A stretch of DNA of 64,000 bases from Granulosicoccaceae sp. 1_MG-2023 (lineage in GTDB: Bacteria > Pseudomonadota > Gammaproteobacteria > Granulosicoccales > Granulosicoccaceae): the NCBI GenBank assembly GCA_030546905.1, contig JAUOPI010000010.1, forward strand, positions 62,001 to 126,000, written 5' to 3'. The position numbers were made by a program, and so were the translations under genes. The notes under the pieces were generated by a model. It searched no databases. It saw only the letters and a program-made list of their open reading frames with translations, and was not told where the DNA came from. Shown piece after piece: positions 28,305 through 36,909 of the stretch; position 1 is the first letter of the stretch, and each line of letters begins with the position of its first letter.

Positions 28305-29525
28305 ATGACTGAAATCGTACTCGGTGTGGTCTTGTTTACAGCCGTTGTGCTGGCACTGGTCGCACTTATTCTGTTTGCCCGTTCGCAGCTGGTTGCGACG
28401 GGCAACGTCAACATTCTCGTCAATGGCGAGAGAACGCTGCAGGCACCGGTCGGCTCCAAGCTGCTCGGCGCACTGGCAGAAAACAAACTCTTCGTTTCCT
28501 CCGCTTGCGGTGGCGGCGGTACCTGCGGCCAGTGCAAGGTCAAGGTACTCGAGGGCGGTGGTTCGCTGCTGCCGACCGAAGAGAGTCACATCAGCAAACG
28601 TGAAGCCGCTGCCGGCGAACGTCTGTCCTGCCAGGTTTCTGTTAAGCAGGATATGAAAATCGAAGTCGAAGAAAGCGTCTTCGGTGTTAAGCAGTGGGAG
28701 TGCACGGTTAAGTCCAACAACAACGTTGCGACCTTTATCAAAGAGCTGGTGCTGCAGATCCCGGAAGGGCAGACGGTACCGTTCCGTGCCGGTGGTTATA
28801 TTCAGATCGAATGTCCGCCGCACACAGTGCACTACAAAGACTTTGACGTGGCCGAGGAATATCACCCGGACTGGGATAAGTTCAACGTCTGGCGTTATAC
28901 CTCCAAGGTTGATGAGAAAGTCATCCGCGCTTATTCCATGGCGAACTATCCGGAAGAAAGCGACATCATCATGCTTAACGTGCGGATTGCCTCTCCGCCC
29001 CCGGGACGTGACGATATCAAACCGGGTCTGATGTCTTCTTATATCTGGAGCCTGAAGCCGGGTGACAAAGTCACAATCAGTGGTCCTTTCGGTGAGTTCT
29101 TCGCCAAAGATACCGATGCTGAAATGGTCTTTATCGGTGGTGGTGCAGGTATGGCGCCGATGCGCTCGCACATCTTTGACCAGCTCAAACGCCTGAAATC
29201 CAAACGTAAAATCACCTTCTGGTATGGTGCGCGTTCACTGCGTGAAGCCTTCTACGTGGATGATTTCAACAAGCTGGCTGAAGAAAACGAGAACTTCGAG
29301 TGGCATCTGGCACTGTCTGATCCGCTGGAAGAAGACAACTGGACCGGCTACACCGGCTTTATCCACGAGGTTCTGTACAAGAACTATCTGAAGGACCATC
29401 CGGCTCCCGAAGATTGTGAGTTCTACATGTGTGGACCGCCCATGATGAACGCCGCCGTTATCCGTATGCTCAAAGATCTGGGCGTGGAAGATGAAAACAT
29501 CCTCCTTGATGACTTCGGTGGCTAA
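28305..29525 (+). CDS. nqrF: Na+-NQR subunit F, NADH-oxidising flavoprotein
   Basis: NqrF (406 residues) is the electron entry subunit. It has one N-terminal membrane helix, a [2Fe-2S] ferredoxin domain with ligands C68, C74, C77 and C109, an FAD-binding domain ([11 protein letters not shown]) and an NADH-binding domain ([26 protein letters not shown]). All cofactor motifs are intact. Length matches the Vibrio subunit (407). The start of apbE lies within its last codons. Confidence 0.97.
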   Translation: MTEIVLGVVLFTAVVLALVALILFARSQLVATGNVNILVNGERTLQAPVGSKLLGALAENKLFVSSACGGGGTCGQCKVKVLEGGGSLLPTEESHISKREAAAGERLSCQVSVKQDMKIEVEESVFGVKQWECTVKSNNNVATFIKELVLQIPEGQTVPFRAGGYIQIECPPHTVHYKDFDVAEEYHPDWDKFNVWRYTSKVDEKVIRAYSMANYPEESDIIMLNVRIASPPPGRDDIKPGLMSSYIWSLKPGDKVTISGPFGEFFAKDTDAEMVFIGGGAGMAPMRSHIFDQLKRLKSKRKITFWYGARSLREAFYVDDFNKLAEENENFEWHLALSDPLEEDNWTGYTGFIHEVLYKNYLKDHPAPEDCEFYMCGPPMMNAAVIRMLKDLGVEDENILLDDFGG

Positions 29526-30552
29526 ACGCCTGCCGTCCCTGCTGCCAGCGCTCTTGCTGGCAGCTTGCTCCTCCCAATCCGATCTGCCTGCCGGTGTCAC
29601 TCTGACCGGTCATACCATGGGCACCAGCTACTCAATCACATTGGCAGATAAGCCGGCAGATATCAGTCCCGATGTACTGCAAACCGAGATTGATACGCGC
29701 TTGGAAGCCATTAATGCCGAGATGTCGACCTATATCGATGATTCGGTCATTTCCACCTTCAACCACACTGACACGACGGATTGGTTTCCGGTATCGGCTG
29801 ACTTTGCTGATCTGGTTTCCGTGTCCTTGGAGATCAGTCAGGCCACTGAAGGGGCTTATGATGTGACGCTGGGGCCGTTGGTGGATCTTTGGGGGTTCGG
29901 GGGCGGTTCAGAGCAGGGTGAAGATCGTATTCCTTCGGCGCAGGAGATCGAGGCGACCCGCGCGCGTACCGGTTATGACAAGCTGTCGAGCCGGGCAGAG
30001 CCGTCGGCGATCCGCAAGGACCACGGCGATCTGGAAATTGACCTCTCGTCCATCGCCAAAGGCTATGGTGTCGATGAAATCGCCGGCTTGCTGGAGCAGC
30101 ACGGGGTGTCGGACTACCTGGTCGAAATCGGCGGGGAGTTGCGCGTGAAAGGGCATTCACCACGCGGTGATGCCTGGAAAATCGCTGTCGAAAAGCCCGA
30201 TGCAGGCCAGCAGAGCGTGCAGCGGGTGATCAGTGTCGGCGACCGGGCGATCGCCACCTCCGGTGACTACCGCAATTACTTCGAGAAAGACGGCAAGCGT
30301 TATTCTCACACGATCGATGCCCGTAGCGGGCGGCCTGTGATAAACCGGCTTGCTTCGGTCACGGTATTGGCCGATCGTGCCGCCTTATCCGATGGCTGGG
30401 CCACAGCGCTGATGGCGCTCGGCGAAGCGCGCGCGCCCGCGGTGGCGGAAAAAAATGAACTCGCCGCGTACTTTATCATCAAAGCTGACGAAGGTTTCCG
30501 GCTGGTCGAAACACCGGCATTTACGGCGCTGACGTCGGCCAACACACAGTAG
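29509..30552 (+). CDS. apbE: FAD:protein FMN transferase lipoprotein
   Basis: ApbE (347 residues from this start) transfers FMN from FAD to Thr/Ser of NqrB and NqrC. It has a lipoprotein signal ending LLAAC, so it is exported and anchored in the periplasm, where NqrC is modified. Family motifs: [37 protein letters not shown]-like [11 protein letters not shown], and [10 protein letters not shown] then [13 protein letters not shown] with metal and FAD ligands. Possible starts are ATG 29491 and ATG 29509, both inside the end of nqrF; the later one gives a normal signal peptide. The third-last gene context (nqrF-apbE-nqrM) shows its targets are NqrB and NqrC. Confidence 0.95.
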   Translation: MTSVAKRLPSLLPALLLAACSSQSDLPAGVTLTGHTMGTSYSITLADKPADISPDVLQTEIDTRLEAINAEMSTYIDDSVISTFNHTDTTDWFPVSADFADLVSVSLEISQATEGAYDVTLGPLVDLWGFGGGSEQGEDRIPSAQEIEATRARTGYDKLSSRAEPSAIRKDHGDLEIDLSSIAKGYGVDEIAGLLEQHGVSDYLVEIGGELRVKGHSPRGDAWKIAVEKPDAGQQSVQRVISVGDRAIATSGDYRNYFEKDGKRYSHTIDARSGRPVINRLASVTVLADRAALSDGWATALMALGEARAPAVAEKNELAAYFIIKADEGFRLVETPAFTALTSANTQ

Positions 30553-30564
30553 CAGGTATTCATT

Positions 30565-30786
30565 ATGCAACTTTTTCTAGCAACATCGTTGATTGTAGGT
30601 CTGGCCATCGCCGGCCTCGCCGCCGGCGTGATTTTCAGTAACAAGCGACTTAAGGGCAGCTGTGGTGGTCTGAGCGCGCTGGGGATTGAAAAAACCTGTG
30701 GTTGCGACAACCCCTGCGACAAGCGCAAGGCCAAAATGGCTGAAGCCGCGTTGCAGCAAGATCAGAAAATCGAGTTTCGTCCATAG
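30565..30786 (+). CDS. nqrM: Na+-NQR maturation protein NqrM (DUF539)
   Basis: This 73-residue protein has one N-terminal membrane helix and a short Cys-rich tail ([19 protein letters not shown]), the DUF539 signature. In Vibrio NqrM is required to deliver or assemble the iron bound between NqrD and NqrE. It is 12 bp after apbE and closes the operon; a hairpin follows at 30799-30828. Confidence 0.93.
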   Translation: MQLFLATSLIVGLAIAGLAAGVIFSNKRLKGSCGGLSALGIEKTCGCDNPCDKRKAKMAEAALQQDQKIEFRP

Positions 30787-30798
30787 TCATAATTCTTT

Positions 30799-30830
30799 CG
30801 GCTACCCGCCCCTTTGGGGGGGTAGCCGTT
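30799..30830 (+). terminator. hairpin after nqrM
   Basis: A long GC-rich hairpin has 9 bp perfect at the base (30799-30807 with 30820-30828) and four further C:G pairs around a TTT loop. The following T tract is only two bases, so it may act as a mRNA stabiliser as much as a terminator. Confidence 0.6.
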
Positions 30831-30951
30831 CAGATAGGGCTCTGGCAGATTGAAAGCAAGGCAGTCATTCGCCTGCCGGGCGTAAGAAGCCGGCAGTGAA
30901 TTATCACCACCGTTCGCCTGATTGCAGGCGATGGATAAGAGGACAAGTTCT

Positions 30952-31362
30952 ATGCTTCAATCGCTCCATGTCAGAGATTTTATGACCCGTTCCGTGCTGA
31001 CGTTCAAACCCCAGCAGGACATAATCGACGCGGCCACCACGCTGGCCCTGCGTGGCTTCACCGGTGGGCCGGTGCTGAGTGACACCGGCGAGTTGGCCGG
31101 TATCCTTTCGGATACGGATTGCATCCGTGCGACCATCAAATACGGTTTCGACCCGGACTGGCGCGGTACCGTCGACGAATTCATGACCAAAAACGTCATC
31201 ACTGTGGACATAGACGACAGCGTCCTGACCGTGGCCGAGCGTTTTTGTGAAAACCGTTTCCGGCGCTACCCGGTGATGAGTGACAACCGTCTGGTAGGGC
31301 AGATCAGCCGCATCGATGTGCTCAAGGCGCTCGGTACAATCAAACAACGGAAAACAGCCTGA
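30952..31362 (+). CDS. CBS-domain pair protein
   Basis: A 136-residue protein made of two tandem CBS motifs (VRDFMTRSVLTFKPQQDI... and VDEFMTKNVITVDIDDSV...), which together form one Bateman module that usually binds adenine nucleotides. No other domain is attached, so it is probably a stand-alone energy-sensing regulator; the partner is not known. Start ATG 30952 is chosen because AGAGGA lies eight bases upstream; an in-frame ATG at 30931 lacks one. Its own terminator follows. Confidence 0.88.
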   Translation: MLQSLHVRDFMTRSVLTFKPQQDIIDAATTLALRGFTGGPVLSDTGELAGILSDTDCIRATIKYGFDPDWRGTVDEFMTKNVITVDIDDSVLTVAERFCENRFRRYPVMSDNRLVGQISRIDVLKALGTIKQRKTA

Positions 31363-31399
31363 TCAAGCAGCTTTTCAAAGAGATTGAAGAGCCTGTTCG

Positions 31400-31423
31400 A
31401 AGCCTCCGAAAGGAGGCTTTTTT
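31400..31423 (+). terminator. intrinsic terminator after the CBS gene
   Basis: A perfect 8-bp stem closes a GAAA tetraloop (31400-31407, 31412-31419) and is followed by T-rich sequence. Confidence 0.93.
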
Positions 31424-31461
31424 ATTGCCTGGAATTAATGAAAGAAGTGCAATAACGAGGG

Positions 31462-31489
31462 CTTGAAACCGGCTCCGTTGTCCACAAAT
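31462..31489 (+). promoter_or_regulatory. sigma-32-like heat-shock promoter of the hsp20 pair
   Basis: CTTGAAA (31462-31468) is a perfect -35 element for RpoH. After a 13-bp spacer comes CCACAAAT (31482-31489), close to the CCCCATnT -10 element. It lies about 65 bp before the first small heat-shock gene. Confidence 0.75.
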
Positions 31490-31553
31490 TTTAGTTAAGC
31501 CAAGACATACCATGAAATGGTTTTGTTAGTAATGAATAGTGTGGAGTGGAGTT

Positions 31554-32015
31554 ATGTTTAATTCAGCAAACCTGTTTAACGAGAGTTTCTTTAATCAATT
31601 CCGTCAGCTCCAGTCAGAGCTGGAAAGTGCCTTCGGCAGCTTTCCGGAGATTGCCGATATCCGTCAGGCCGCACGTCAGGGTTTTCCCCCGACCGTGGTC
31701 TCGGACAAGGACAACGAAGTGAGCGTGAAGCTTTACGCAGCAGGCTTTAACGCGGATGACTTCGACATCACCCTGGAAAAGAACCTGCTGAAAATTCAGG
31801 CCGCGCGTGGTGACGCGGCAGAGTCCTCAGCCGAAGAGGGCGAAAATGTCCGTTATCACCTGCGTGAACGCCGGGCCGATAAGGTAAATCGTGTGGTGAC
31901 GCTGCCTGATGACTGCGATATGGAAAATGTGAATGCCGAATATAAAAACGGTGTGCTCACAGTAACGGTTGCCAGAAAAGAAAAAGCACGTCCGCGTGTA
32001 ATTTCGGTTCAATAA
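31554..32015 (+). CDS. small heat-shock protein (Hsp20/IbpA-like)
   Basis: A 153-residue alpha-crystallin family holdase that binds unfolding proteins in the cytoplasm. The alpha-crystallin domain spans about 45-140 with PTVVSDKDNEVSVKLYAAGF at its start and YKNGVLTVTVAR near the end (the conserved GVL box). The C-terminal RPRVISVQ resembles the IXI-type tail that docks on neighbouring subunits. The start at 31554 is supported by GGAG five bases upstream. A second sHsp follows after 15 bp and a sigma-32-like promoter precedes it. Confidence 0.92.
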   Translation: MFNSANLFNESFFNQFRQLQSELESAFGSFPEIADIRQAARQGFPPTVVSDKDNEVSVKLYAAGFNADDFDITLEKNLLKIQAARGDAAESSAEEGENVRYHLRERRADKVNRVVTLPDDCDMENVNAEYKNGVLTVTVARKEKARPRVISVQ

Positions 32016-32030
32016 AAGGAGGCTTTAAAA

Positions 32031-32435
32031 ATGACTGACTCAATTAATCAGAATCAAAACACCGATGTTTCTGTCACTAATGCCGAATCCGGCATTCAGG
32101 AGAAACGGTCTGCTGATGATACGAGCGTGGTTAAGGTGCGTCCTTTGGTTGATGTGCGTGAAGATCAGGACGGAATCGCGCTGATCGCAGAATTGCCCGG
32201 GGTGACACCGGATCAACTTTCGATTGAGATCGACAGTGACATGCTGCTGATTGAGGGCGCGGTTGATCCGGCGCTCAGCGGCGGCCGGCCGGCCAGGTTC
32301 TCGCGGCGTTTCACCCTGAGCCGCGAACTGGATACGGATGCGGTGGAAGCAAAGCTCAATCAAGGGTTGCTGACGCTGCGGATTCCCAAGCGCGCCGAAG
32401 TGCGGCCGCGGCGGATCGAGGTCCGGGCCGCTTGA
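32031..32435 (+). CDS. small heat-shock protein, second copy
   Basis: A 134-residue Hsp20 with a polar N-terminal arm rich in Asn, Asp and Ser, then an alpha-crystallin domain (VRPLVDVREDQDGIALIAEL; NQGLLTLRIPKR as the GLL variant of the GVL box). It is cotranscribed with the first sHsp, 15 bp apart, behind a strong AGGAGG. The two proteins differ enough that they likely form a hetero-oligomeric pair, like IbpA and IbpB; this is inference. Confidence 0.92.
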   Translation: MTDSINQNQNTDVSVTNAESGIQEKRSADDTSVVKVRPLVDVREDQDGIALIAELPGVTPDQLSIEIDSDMLLIEGAVDPALSGGRPARFSRRFTLSRELDTDAVEAKLNQGLLTLRIPKRAEVRPRRIEVRAA

Positions 32436-32458
32436 GTCTGAGTGCCTTAGCGCTGTGG

Positions 32459-32487
32459 AAAAGCCCCGCTTTGCGGGGCTTTTCTTT
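32459..32487 (+). terminator. intrinsic terminator after the hsp20 pair
   Basis: A perfect 11-bp stem (32459-32469 with 32473-32483) closes a TTT loop and runs into a T-rich tract. Confidence 0.95.
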
Positions 32488-32603
32488 GTCCCGAATTGGC
32501 AAATGTTTACCGATTGCCGGAATTTTCTGATTCAGACAGGCTGTAGATTGCCGATAACAGCATGCGAATCGCGCGTGTGCGCATGGCTTTTTACGGATCT
32601 TTT

Positions 32604-33575
32604 ATGAAATTTCCTATGACTACGCTGGCTCTGTCACTGATGCTGGCGGCACCGGCCACCTCCTTGCTGGCCTCGGATGATATCGTCTACAAGATTATCG
32701 GCGGTGATACGGCTGATATCAGCGACTATCCCTCACTGGCTCCGCTGCTATACGCTGACGGCGCGGATCGCTACAGTCAGTATCAGCGGCAGTACTGCGC
32801 CGGTAATTTCATTACTGAGCGTTGGGTGCTGACCGCCGCGCACTGCATGTTCGACAGCTCTTACAATCAGGTGAGCAGTGATGACATCAGTCTGCTGGCG
32901 AATGTCACCGACCTGAGTGTCGGCGGCGAAGAGCTGTCGGTGGCCAATATCTACGTGCATCCGGATTACTCACCGGGGGTGGTCGACTCGGCCAATGACC
33001 TGGCTCTGATCGAGCTGGAAGCGGACGCGGATGTCACGCCCATGAGCCTGTTCGTCGGCGATCTGCCCGCCGGCACCTCAGTCTGGCTGGCCGGTTGGGG
33101 TGCGACGGAGTATGACGAACGCACTTACGAGGCCAGTGGCTACCCGACCGAACTGATGGACGTGAGCATTCCGGTGGTCAGCAATGACGATTGCAATGCG
33201 GCGTTTGAATCCAGCGGTATCCAGATCGCTGATTCCCAGGTCTGTGCCGGTCTCGACGAGGGCGGTAAGGACAGTTGCGCCGGTGACAGCGGTGGTCCGA
33301 TGATGGTCGAGGTCGACGGCGAGCTTGCCCAGGCCGGTATTGTCAGCTTCGGCGCCGGTTGCGCGGTGGCCGGTTATCCGGGTGTGTATACCCGTGTCAG
33401 CGCCTTTACGGACTGGATTCAGAGTTACACTTCAACCGGCGGGCTTGACGGAGCAGCCGCTTCTTACGACAGCGGCAGCTCATCCTCTTCGTCCTCCGGC
33501 GGCTCCGGCGGCTCCGGCGCTTTTGCGCCCTGGCTGCTGTTCTTAGCTCTGCTGCGCCGTCGCTTCCACCGGTAA
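32604..33575 (+). CDS. secreted trypsin-like serine protease with GlyGly-CTERM-like tail
   Basis: A 323-residue S1A protease. The signal peptide MKFPMTTLALSLMLAAPATS is followed by the activation-type IIGGDTADI. The catalytic triad is visible: His in LTAAHC, Asp in SANDLALIEL, Ser in CAGDSGGPM. The last 35 residues form a Ser/Gly-rich linker (SSSSSSGGSGGSG), a hydrophobic helix (WLLFLALL) and a basic end (RRRFHR), the layout of GlyGly-CTERM proteins that rhombosortase cleaves during type II secretion in Vibrio and Shewanella. ATG 32604 is chosen over two upstream in-frame ATGs because it gives a normal signal peptide. Its last 33 bp overlap the convergent sortase gene. Confidence 0.9.
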   Translation: MKFPMTTLALSLMLAAPATSLLASDDIVYKIIGGDTADISDYPSLAPLLYADGADRYSQYQRQYCAGNFITERWVLTAAHCMFDSSYNQVSSDDISLLANVTDLSVGGEELSVANIYVHPDYSPGVVDSANDLALIELEADADVTPMSLFVGDLPAGTSVWLAGWGATEYDERTYEASGYPTELMDVSIPVVSNDDCNAAFESSGIQIADSQVCAGLDEGGKDSCAGDSGGPMMVEVDGELAQAGIVSFGAGCAVAGYPGVYTRVSAFTDWIQSYTSTGGLDGAAASYDSGSSSSSSSGGSGGSGAFAPWLLFLALLRRRFHR

Positions 33576-34109
33576 GGCAATGGCGATCAGACGCTGCGTG
33601 CCGCCGGCGCGCAGCGTCTGTAGCGGATAGCAGGTAATCAACACCAGGCCCGGCCGGTCCGCTTCGACCAGCAGTTGATCGCGTTGTGTATCGGCGATTT
33701 CAATCTGCGCGAAGCGGTACACGCGGGTTTTGCCGTCGGCCAGCGTCAGCCTGATCTCGTCACCGATGTGCACGTCACCGAGAAAACCCATATGCGTGTC
33801 CCGGTGACCGCCGATCACCACCACGTCTTGCATCTTGGGGTTCAGTCTGGCCGGTCCGAAGGCCATGGCTTCACCACTGCCTCCCTCCATCACATACAAG
33901 GTCGTTTGCGTGCCGAACTGCAGACGACCGCTGACGCGGGTATCGGCCCAGGGCCAGGGCCGCACCGGCGCGCCGTCGTTCAGCATCGCCCGGTACGCGC
34001 CCGGCAGAATCCATTGCGCCAGCGTCGCCTTGGCGCTGTACCAGCCCGCCTGCGCCAGCAGGGCTGCGCCGCTCAGGGCCAGCAAAAACACAATGTGACG
34101 GCGTTTCAT
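33543..34109 (-). CDS. class GN sortase (dedicated proteobacterial sortase)
   Basis: A 188-residue membrane-anchored transpeptidase with an N-terminal signal anchor (HIVFLLALSGAALLAQAGWY). The catalytic Cys is C160 in LVLITCYP and the catalytic His is H102 in VIGGHRDTH; a conserved Arg follows in LRAGGTQRL. This fits the marine proteobacterial sortase family. It should cleave the sorting signal of the neighbouring VIT/vWA protein. Its ATG overlaps the stop of that target gene by 4 bp (ATGA), so both are made together. The longer GTG start at 34121 is less likely. Confidence 0.9.
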   Translation of the reverse strand: MKRRHIVFLLALSGAALLAQAGWYSAKATLAQWILPGAYRAMLNDGAPVRPWPWADTRVSGRLQFGTQTTLYVMEGGSGEAMAFGPARLNPKMQDVVVIGGHRDTHMGFLGDVHIGDEIRLTLADGKTRVYRFAQIEIADTQRDQLLVEADRPGLVLITCYPLQTLRAGGTQRLIAIALPVEATAQQS

Positions 34110-36106
34110 GCGCGTTTCCACGGATAGCGCAGGGTGACGCCGGCGATAGCCAGCAACAGCAGACCACTGATAATGCGCAGCGGCAAGGCCAGTCCGGTTT
34201 GCGGCATAGCGATGGCGCGGCGTGTGTCGGTGCCGGCCGGCAGCAGGTTGGCCACCTGATGGTCGCGTAGCGGGAGGTCGTGGTCCCGTGCCGGTGTGGC
34301 TTCGACGGCGAGAAACGCGGTGTAGGGGCTCAGCACCTCGTGTTCCAGCGACAAGGCGGTAATCTGCCGGCGGTATTTATCCGGTGTGTTCTCCAGCCAT
34401 TGTGCCTGACTGAGCTGTTTGATCTGCCGGTCCGCCCACAGGCTGCTGATCGCCGCCGGCGCGGGCAGCGCCTGATCGGTGCGCAGGGTTTGTGACCAGG
34501 GCGCATCGCGCAGACGGCCTTTGACCTGTATCTCACGGGTGCTTTCCGGCAGACGCAAAAACACCGTGTGGCTGCGACCGGCATAGAGATCGGGGAGCGC
34601 AAAATCGCTCAGGGCTGTGCCGCTGTCCTTATCCGTGATGCTGATTCCGCTCATCACCGGCACGGCGAGGCTCCGGGTCAGCTGTTCAATCTGTCCGGCA
34701 ATCTGCTGTTCGTCGGCAATATGGGTGAGCAGGCCGCGTCCGCTGCGTGCCGCCAGACTCAGAAAATGCCGGTTCGGCGCCTGGCCTATGGCGACCGGAA
34801 ACAAGCGCGCGTTGCCGCGCAGACGGGCGATCAGACGGACCAGCTGGCGCTCATTGGAGACACTGCCGTCAGTGAGGAATATCACCTGACGCAGGCGATC
34901 GGGCTGCTGACCCTGAAACGCCATATGTAGTGCATTACTCATTTCGGTGCCGCGATCGGCCTGCAGGGCATCGATAAAGGTCAGCGCCCGGGCGCGACCT
35001 TGTGCATCGGCGGCGATGGCGGTTGGGCTCATCGCCTGGGCCTGGGTGTCAAAGCGGATGATGTTGAGCAGGGTGTCGCTGTCGAGCTCACTGACCGCGC
35101 GGGCCAGTGCGCGTTTGGCGGCGCGGATCGGCGCGCCGGCCATGGAGCCGGAGGTGTCGATGACCAGAATCAGTTCACGCTGCAGCGCCGCCGGGGGCGC
35201 GCTGCCGGCCGGCGGCTCCAGCGTCAGCATGGCGTAGCGCTGGCCGGACTCACTGCGGTGCAGGAACAGCCCGCTGCCGGGTGTGGCGCTGGCCGGGCGG
35301 GCCCAGCTCAGCACAAAGTCCCGGTCCATCGGTGCCTGTGTCTGCTTGAGTGCGATCTGCCGGGTATGGCCGTGCCCGCTGATCGCAAGGCTGTGGCTGG
35401 TGCTGCTGACCGCAGGCATTTGCGCGGCGCTGTGCAATCGGGCCGAGAGTTCAAACACCGGCTGGCTGGCGCCGCCGGCCGGGCGTTGCGGCGGATTGGT
35501 CATGGCGCTGTCGTCGCTGTCCGGATAGCGGGGGTTGTAGCGCGGTGTCAGGGTGGTCGGCAGGCGCAGGCTGAACTGATCGTCAGTCTGCTTTGCCGTC
35601 TGGTAGTAATTGAGTTCCACCGAGACGCTTTCACCGGGCGCGATATTGGCGATGGCGGCGCGGAACAGATTGCTCTGCTGGCGGCGTACCACGGCGGCGA
35701 CCTTGCCCTGATCGCGTGCATCGCTGAATTGTCTGACGGCTTCTTCGCGCTCCAGAATGCGCCCCTCGATACGGCGTTCGCCAAGCAGTATGGTCATATT
35801 GCGTACCGCGGCGTCGACCGGCAGGGGGAAGACATACTCGCCGTTGATCCACTGATCGGTGGTGTTGCGGAATTCCTGTACCATTTGCACGTCTGCGACC
35901 ACCCCGGCGATCTGCATACGGATGCGTGAACGGGTCACCAGGGCGTCGACGGCTTCATCCTGCGTGAACAGAAACAGGGTGCCGGCCTTGATCCGGCTGT
36001 AATCGGGCTGTACGGGGGCGGCTTGCGCGCCGATAGAGTTTAAAAGCAGCATGCCGGCAAACAGCAGCAGGGCATGGCGGAAAACGGATTTGCTGAGCGG
36101 GTACAT
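34106..36106 (-). CDS. sortase target protein with VIT and von Willebrand A domains
   Basis: A 666-residue secreted protein with a signal peptide (HALLLFAGMLLLNSIGAQA). A VIT domain (about 50-180) is followed by a vWA domain with a MIDAS motif DTSGSM. The C-terminal 33 residues form a sorting signal: MPQTG, a hydrophobic helix and the basic tail YPWKRA. This layout is the marine proteobacterial sortase target family, one dedicated substrate per sortase. The LPxTG box is replaced by MPQTG. A TTG at 36205 would extend the ORF, but AGGAGA before ATG 36106 and the signal peptide fix the start. It is divergent from the response regulator gene 107 bp away. Confidence 0.9.
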   Translation of the reverse strand: MYPLSKSVFRHALLLFAGMLLLNSIGAQAAPVQPDYSRIKAGTLFLFTQDEAVDALVTRSRIRMQIAGVVADVQMVQEFRNTTDQWINGEYVFPLPVDAAVRNMTILLGERRIEGRILEREEAVRQFSDARDQGKVAAVVRRQQSNLFRAAIANIAPGESVSVELNYYQTAKQTDDQFSLRLPTTLTPRYNPRYPDSDDSAMTNPPQRPAGGASQPVFELSARLHSAAQMPAVSSTSHSLAISGHGHTRQIALKQTQAPMDRDFVLSWARPASATPGSGLFLHRSESGQRYAMLTLEPPAGSAPPAALQRELILVIDTSGSMAGAPIRAAKRALARAVSELDSDTLLNIIRFDTQAQAMSPTAIAADAQGRARALTFIDALQADRGTEMSNALHMAFQGQQPDRLRQVIFLTDGSVSNERQLVRLIARLRGNARLFPVAIGQAPNRHFLSLAARSGRGLLTHIADEQQIAGQIEQLTRSLAVPVMSGISITDKDSGTALSDFALPDLYAGRSHTVFLRLPESTREIQVKGRLRDAPWSQTLRTDQALPAPAAISSLWADRQIKQLSQAQWLENTPDKYRRQITALSLEHEVLSPYTAFLAVEATPARDHDLPLRDHQVANLLPAGTDTRRAIAMPQTGLALPLRIISGLLLLAIAGVTLRYPWKRA

Positions 36107-36213
36107 AAGCGGTCTCTCCTTGTGGTGTCTGAGTGTGATTACAGCAGCGCAATCGGACATGCCGGGGACCGCAAAGGGGATCAAATCAGGCGCAATTATG
36201 ACCAAAAGTGACT

Positions 36214-36909
36214 ATGGCTGACGCAGTACGCAATATTGTTCTGATCGAAGACGAACCGGCGCTGGCGGATAACTACCGCGAAGCACTGACTGCGGCCGGT
36301 TACCGTGTGACGCATTACCCGGACCGCCCCTCGGCCGAAGCCGCGCTGGCCGCCGCTTTGCCGGATCTGGTGATTGTCGATATCGGGCTGGGCAATGAGT
36401 ACGAGGGCGGATTTGCGCTCTGTCAGCATCTGCGTGCGCGTTCGGCGACGCTGCCGATTCTGTTTCTGAGTGCCCGCGACAGTGAAATCGATGTGGTCTC
36501 GGGGCTGCGTCTGGGGGCTGACGATTACCTGACCAAGGACATCAGTCTGGCGCAGCTGCTGGCCCGTGTGGCGGCCTTGTTCCGGCGTATCGATGCATTG
36601 GCGCAGCCGCAGACCTCGCGGGACAGCGGCCGGCTGAGCATCGATGAAGCGCGCCTGAGTGTGCGCTGGTGCGGGCAGGCGGTGGCGCTGACGGTCACGG
36701 AATTCTGGCTGGTGTTCGCGCTGGCCCGTCACCCCGGTCAGGTCAAAAGCCGCGCGCAGCTAATGGAGGCCGCCAATCTGGTGCTCGATGACCACACCAT
36801 CACCGCCCATATCAAACGGATCCGGCGCAAGTTTCAGGCGCTGGACCCGCAGTTTGATGCGATCCGCTCGGTGTACGCGGCCGGCTATCGCTGGGTCGAC
36901 GAGTCGTAG
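36214..36909 (+). CDS. pdsR: dedicated sortase-system response regulator
   Basis: A 231-residue OmpR/PhoB-type regulator. The receiver domain has the acidic pocket (EDEP), phospho-acceptor D56 in VIVDIGLG, and K108 in DYLTKDIS; the C-terminal winged helix (LTVTEFWLVFALARHPGQV... VYAAGYRWVDES) binds DNA. With the downstream kinase it matches the two-component partners found with class GN sortases, named pdsR/pdsS in some annotations. GTG 36208 and ATG 36214 are both possible starts; no clear ribosome-binding site decides. Likely target is the divergent sortase/target operon. Confidence 0.88.
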   Translation: MADAVRNIVLIEDEPALADNYREALTAAGYRVTHYPDRPSAEAALAAALPDLVIVDIGLGNEYEGGFALCQHLRARSATLPILFLSARDSEIDVVSGLRLGADDYLTKDISLAQLLARVAALFRRIDALAQPQTSRDSGRLSIDEARLSVRWCGQAVALTVTEFWLVFALARHPGQVKSRAQLMEAANLVLDDHTITAHIKRIRRKFQALDPQFDAIRSVYAAGYRWVDES

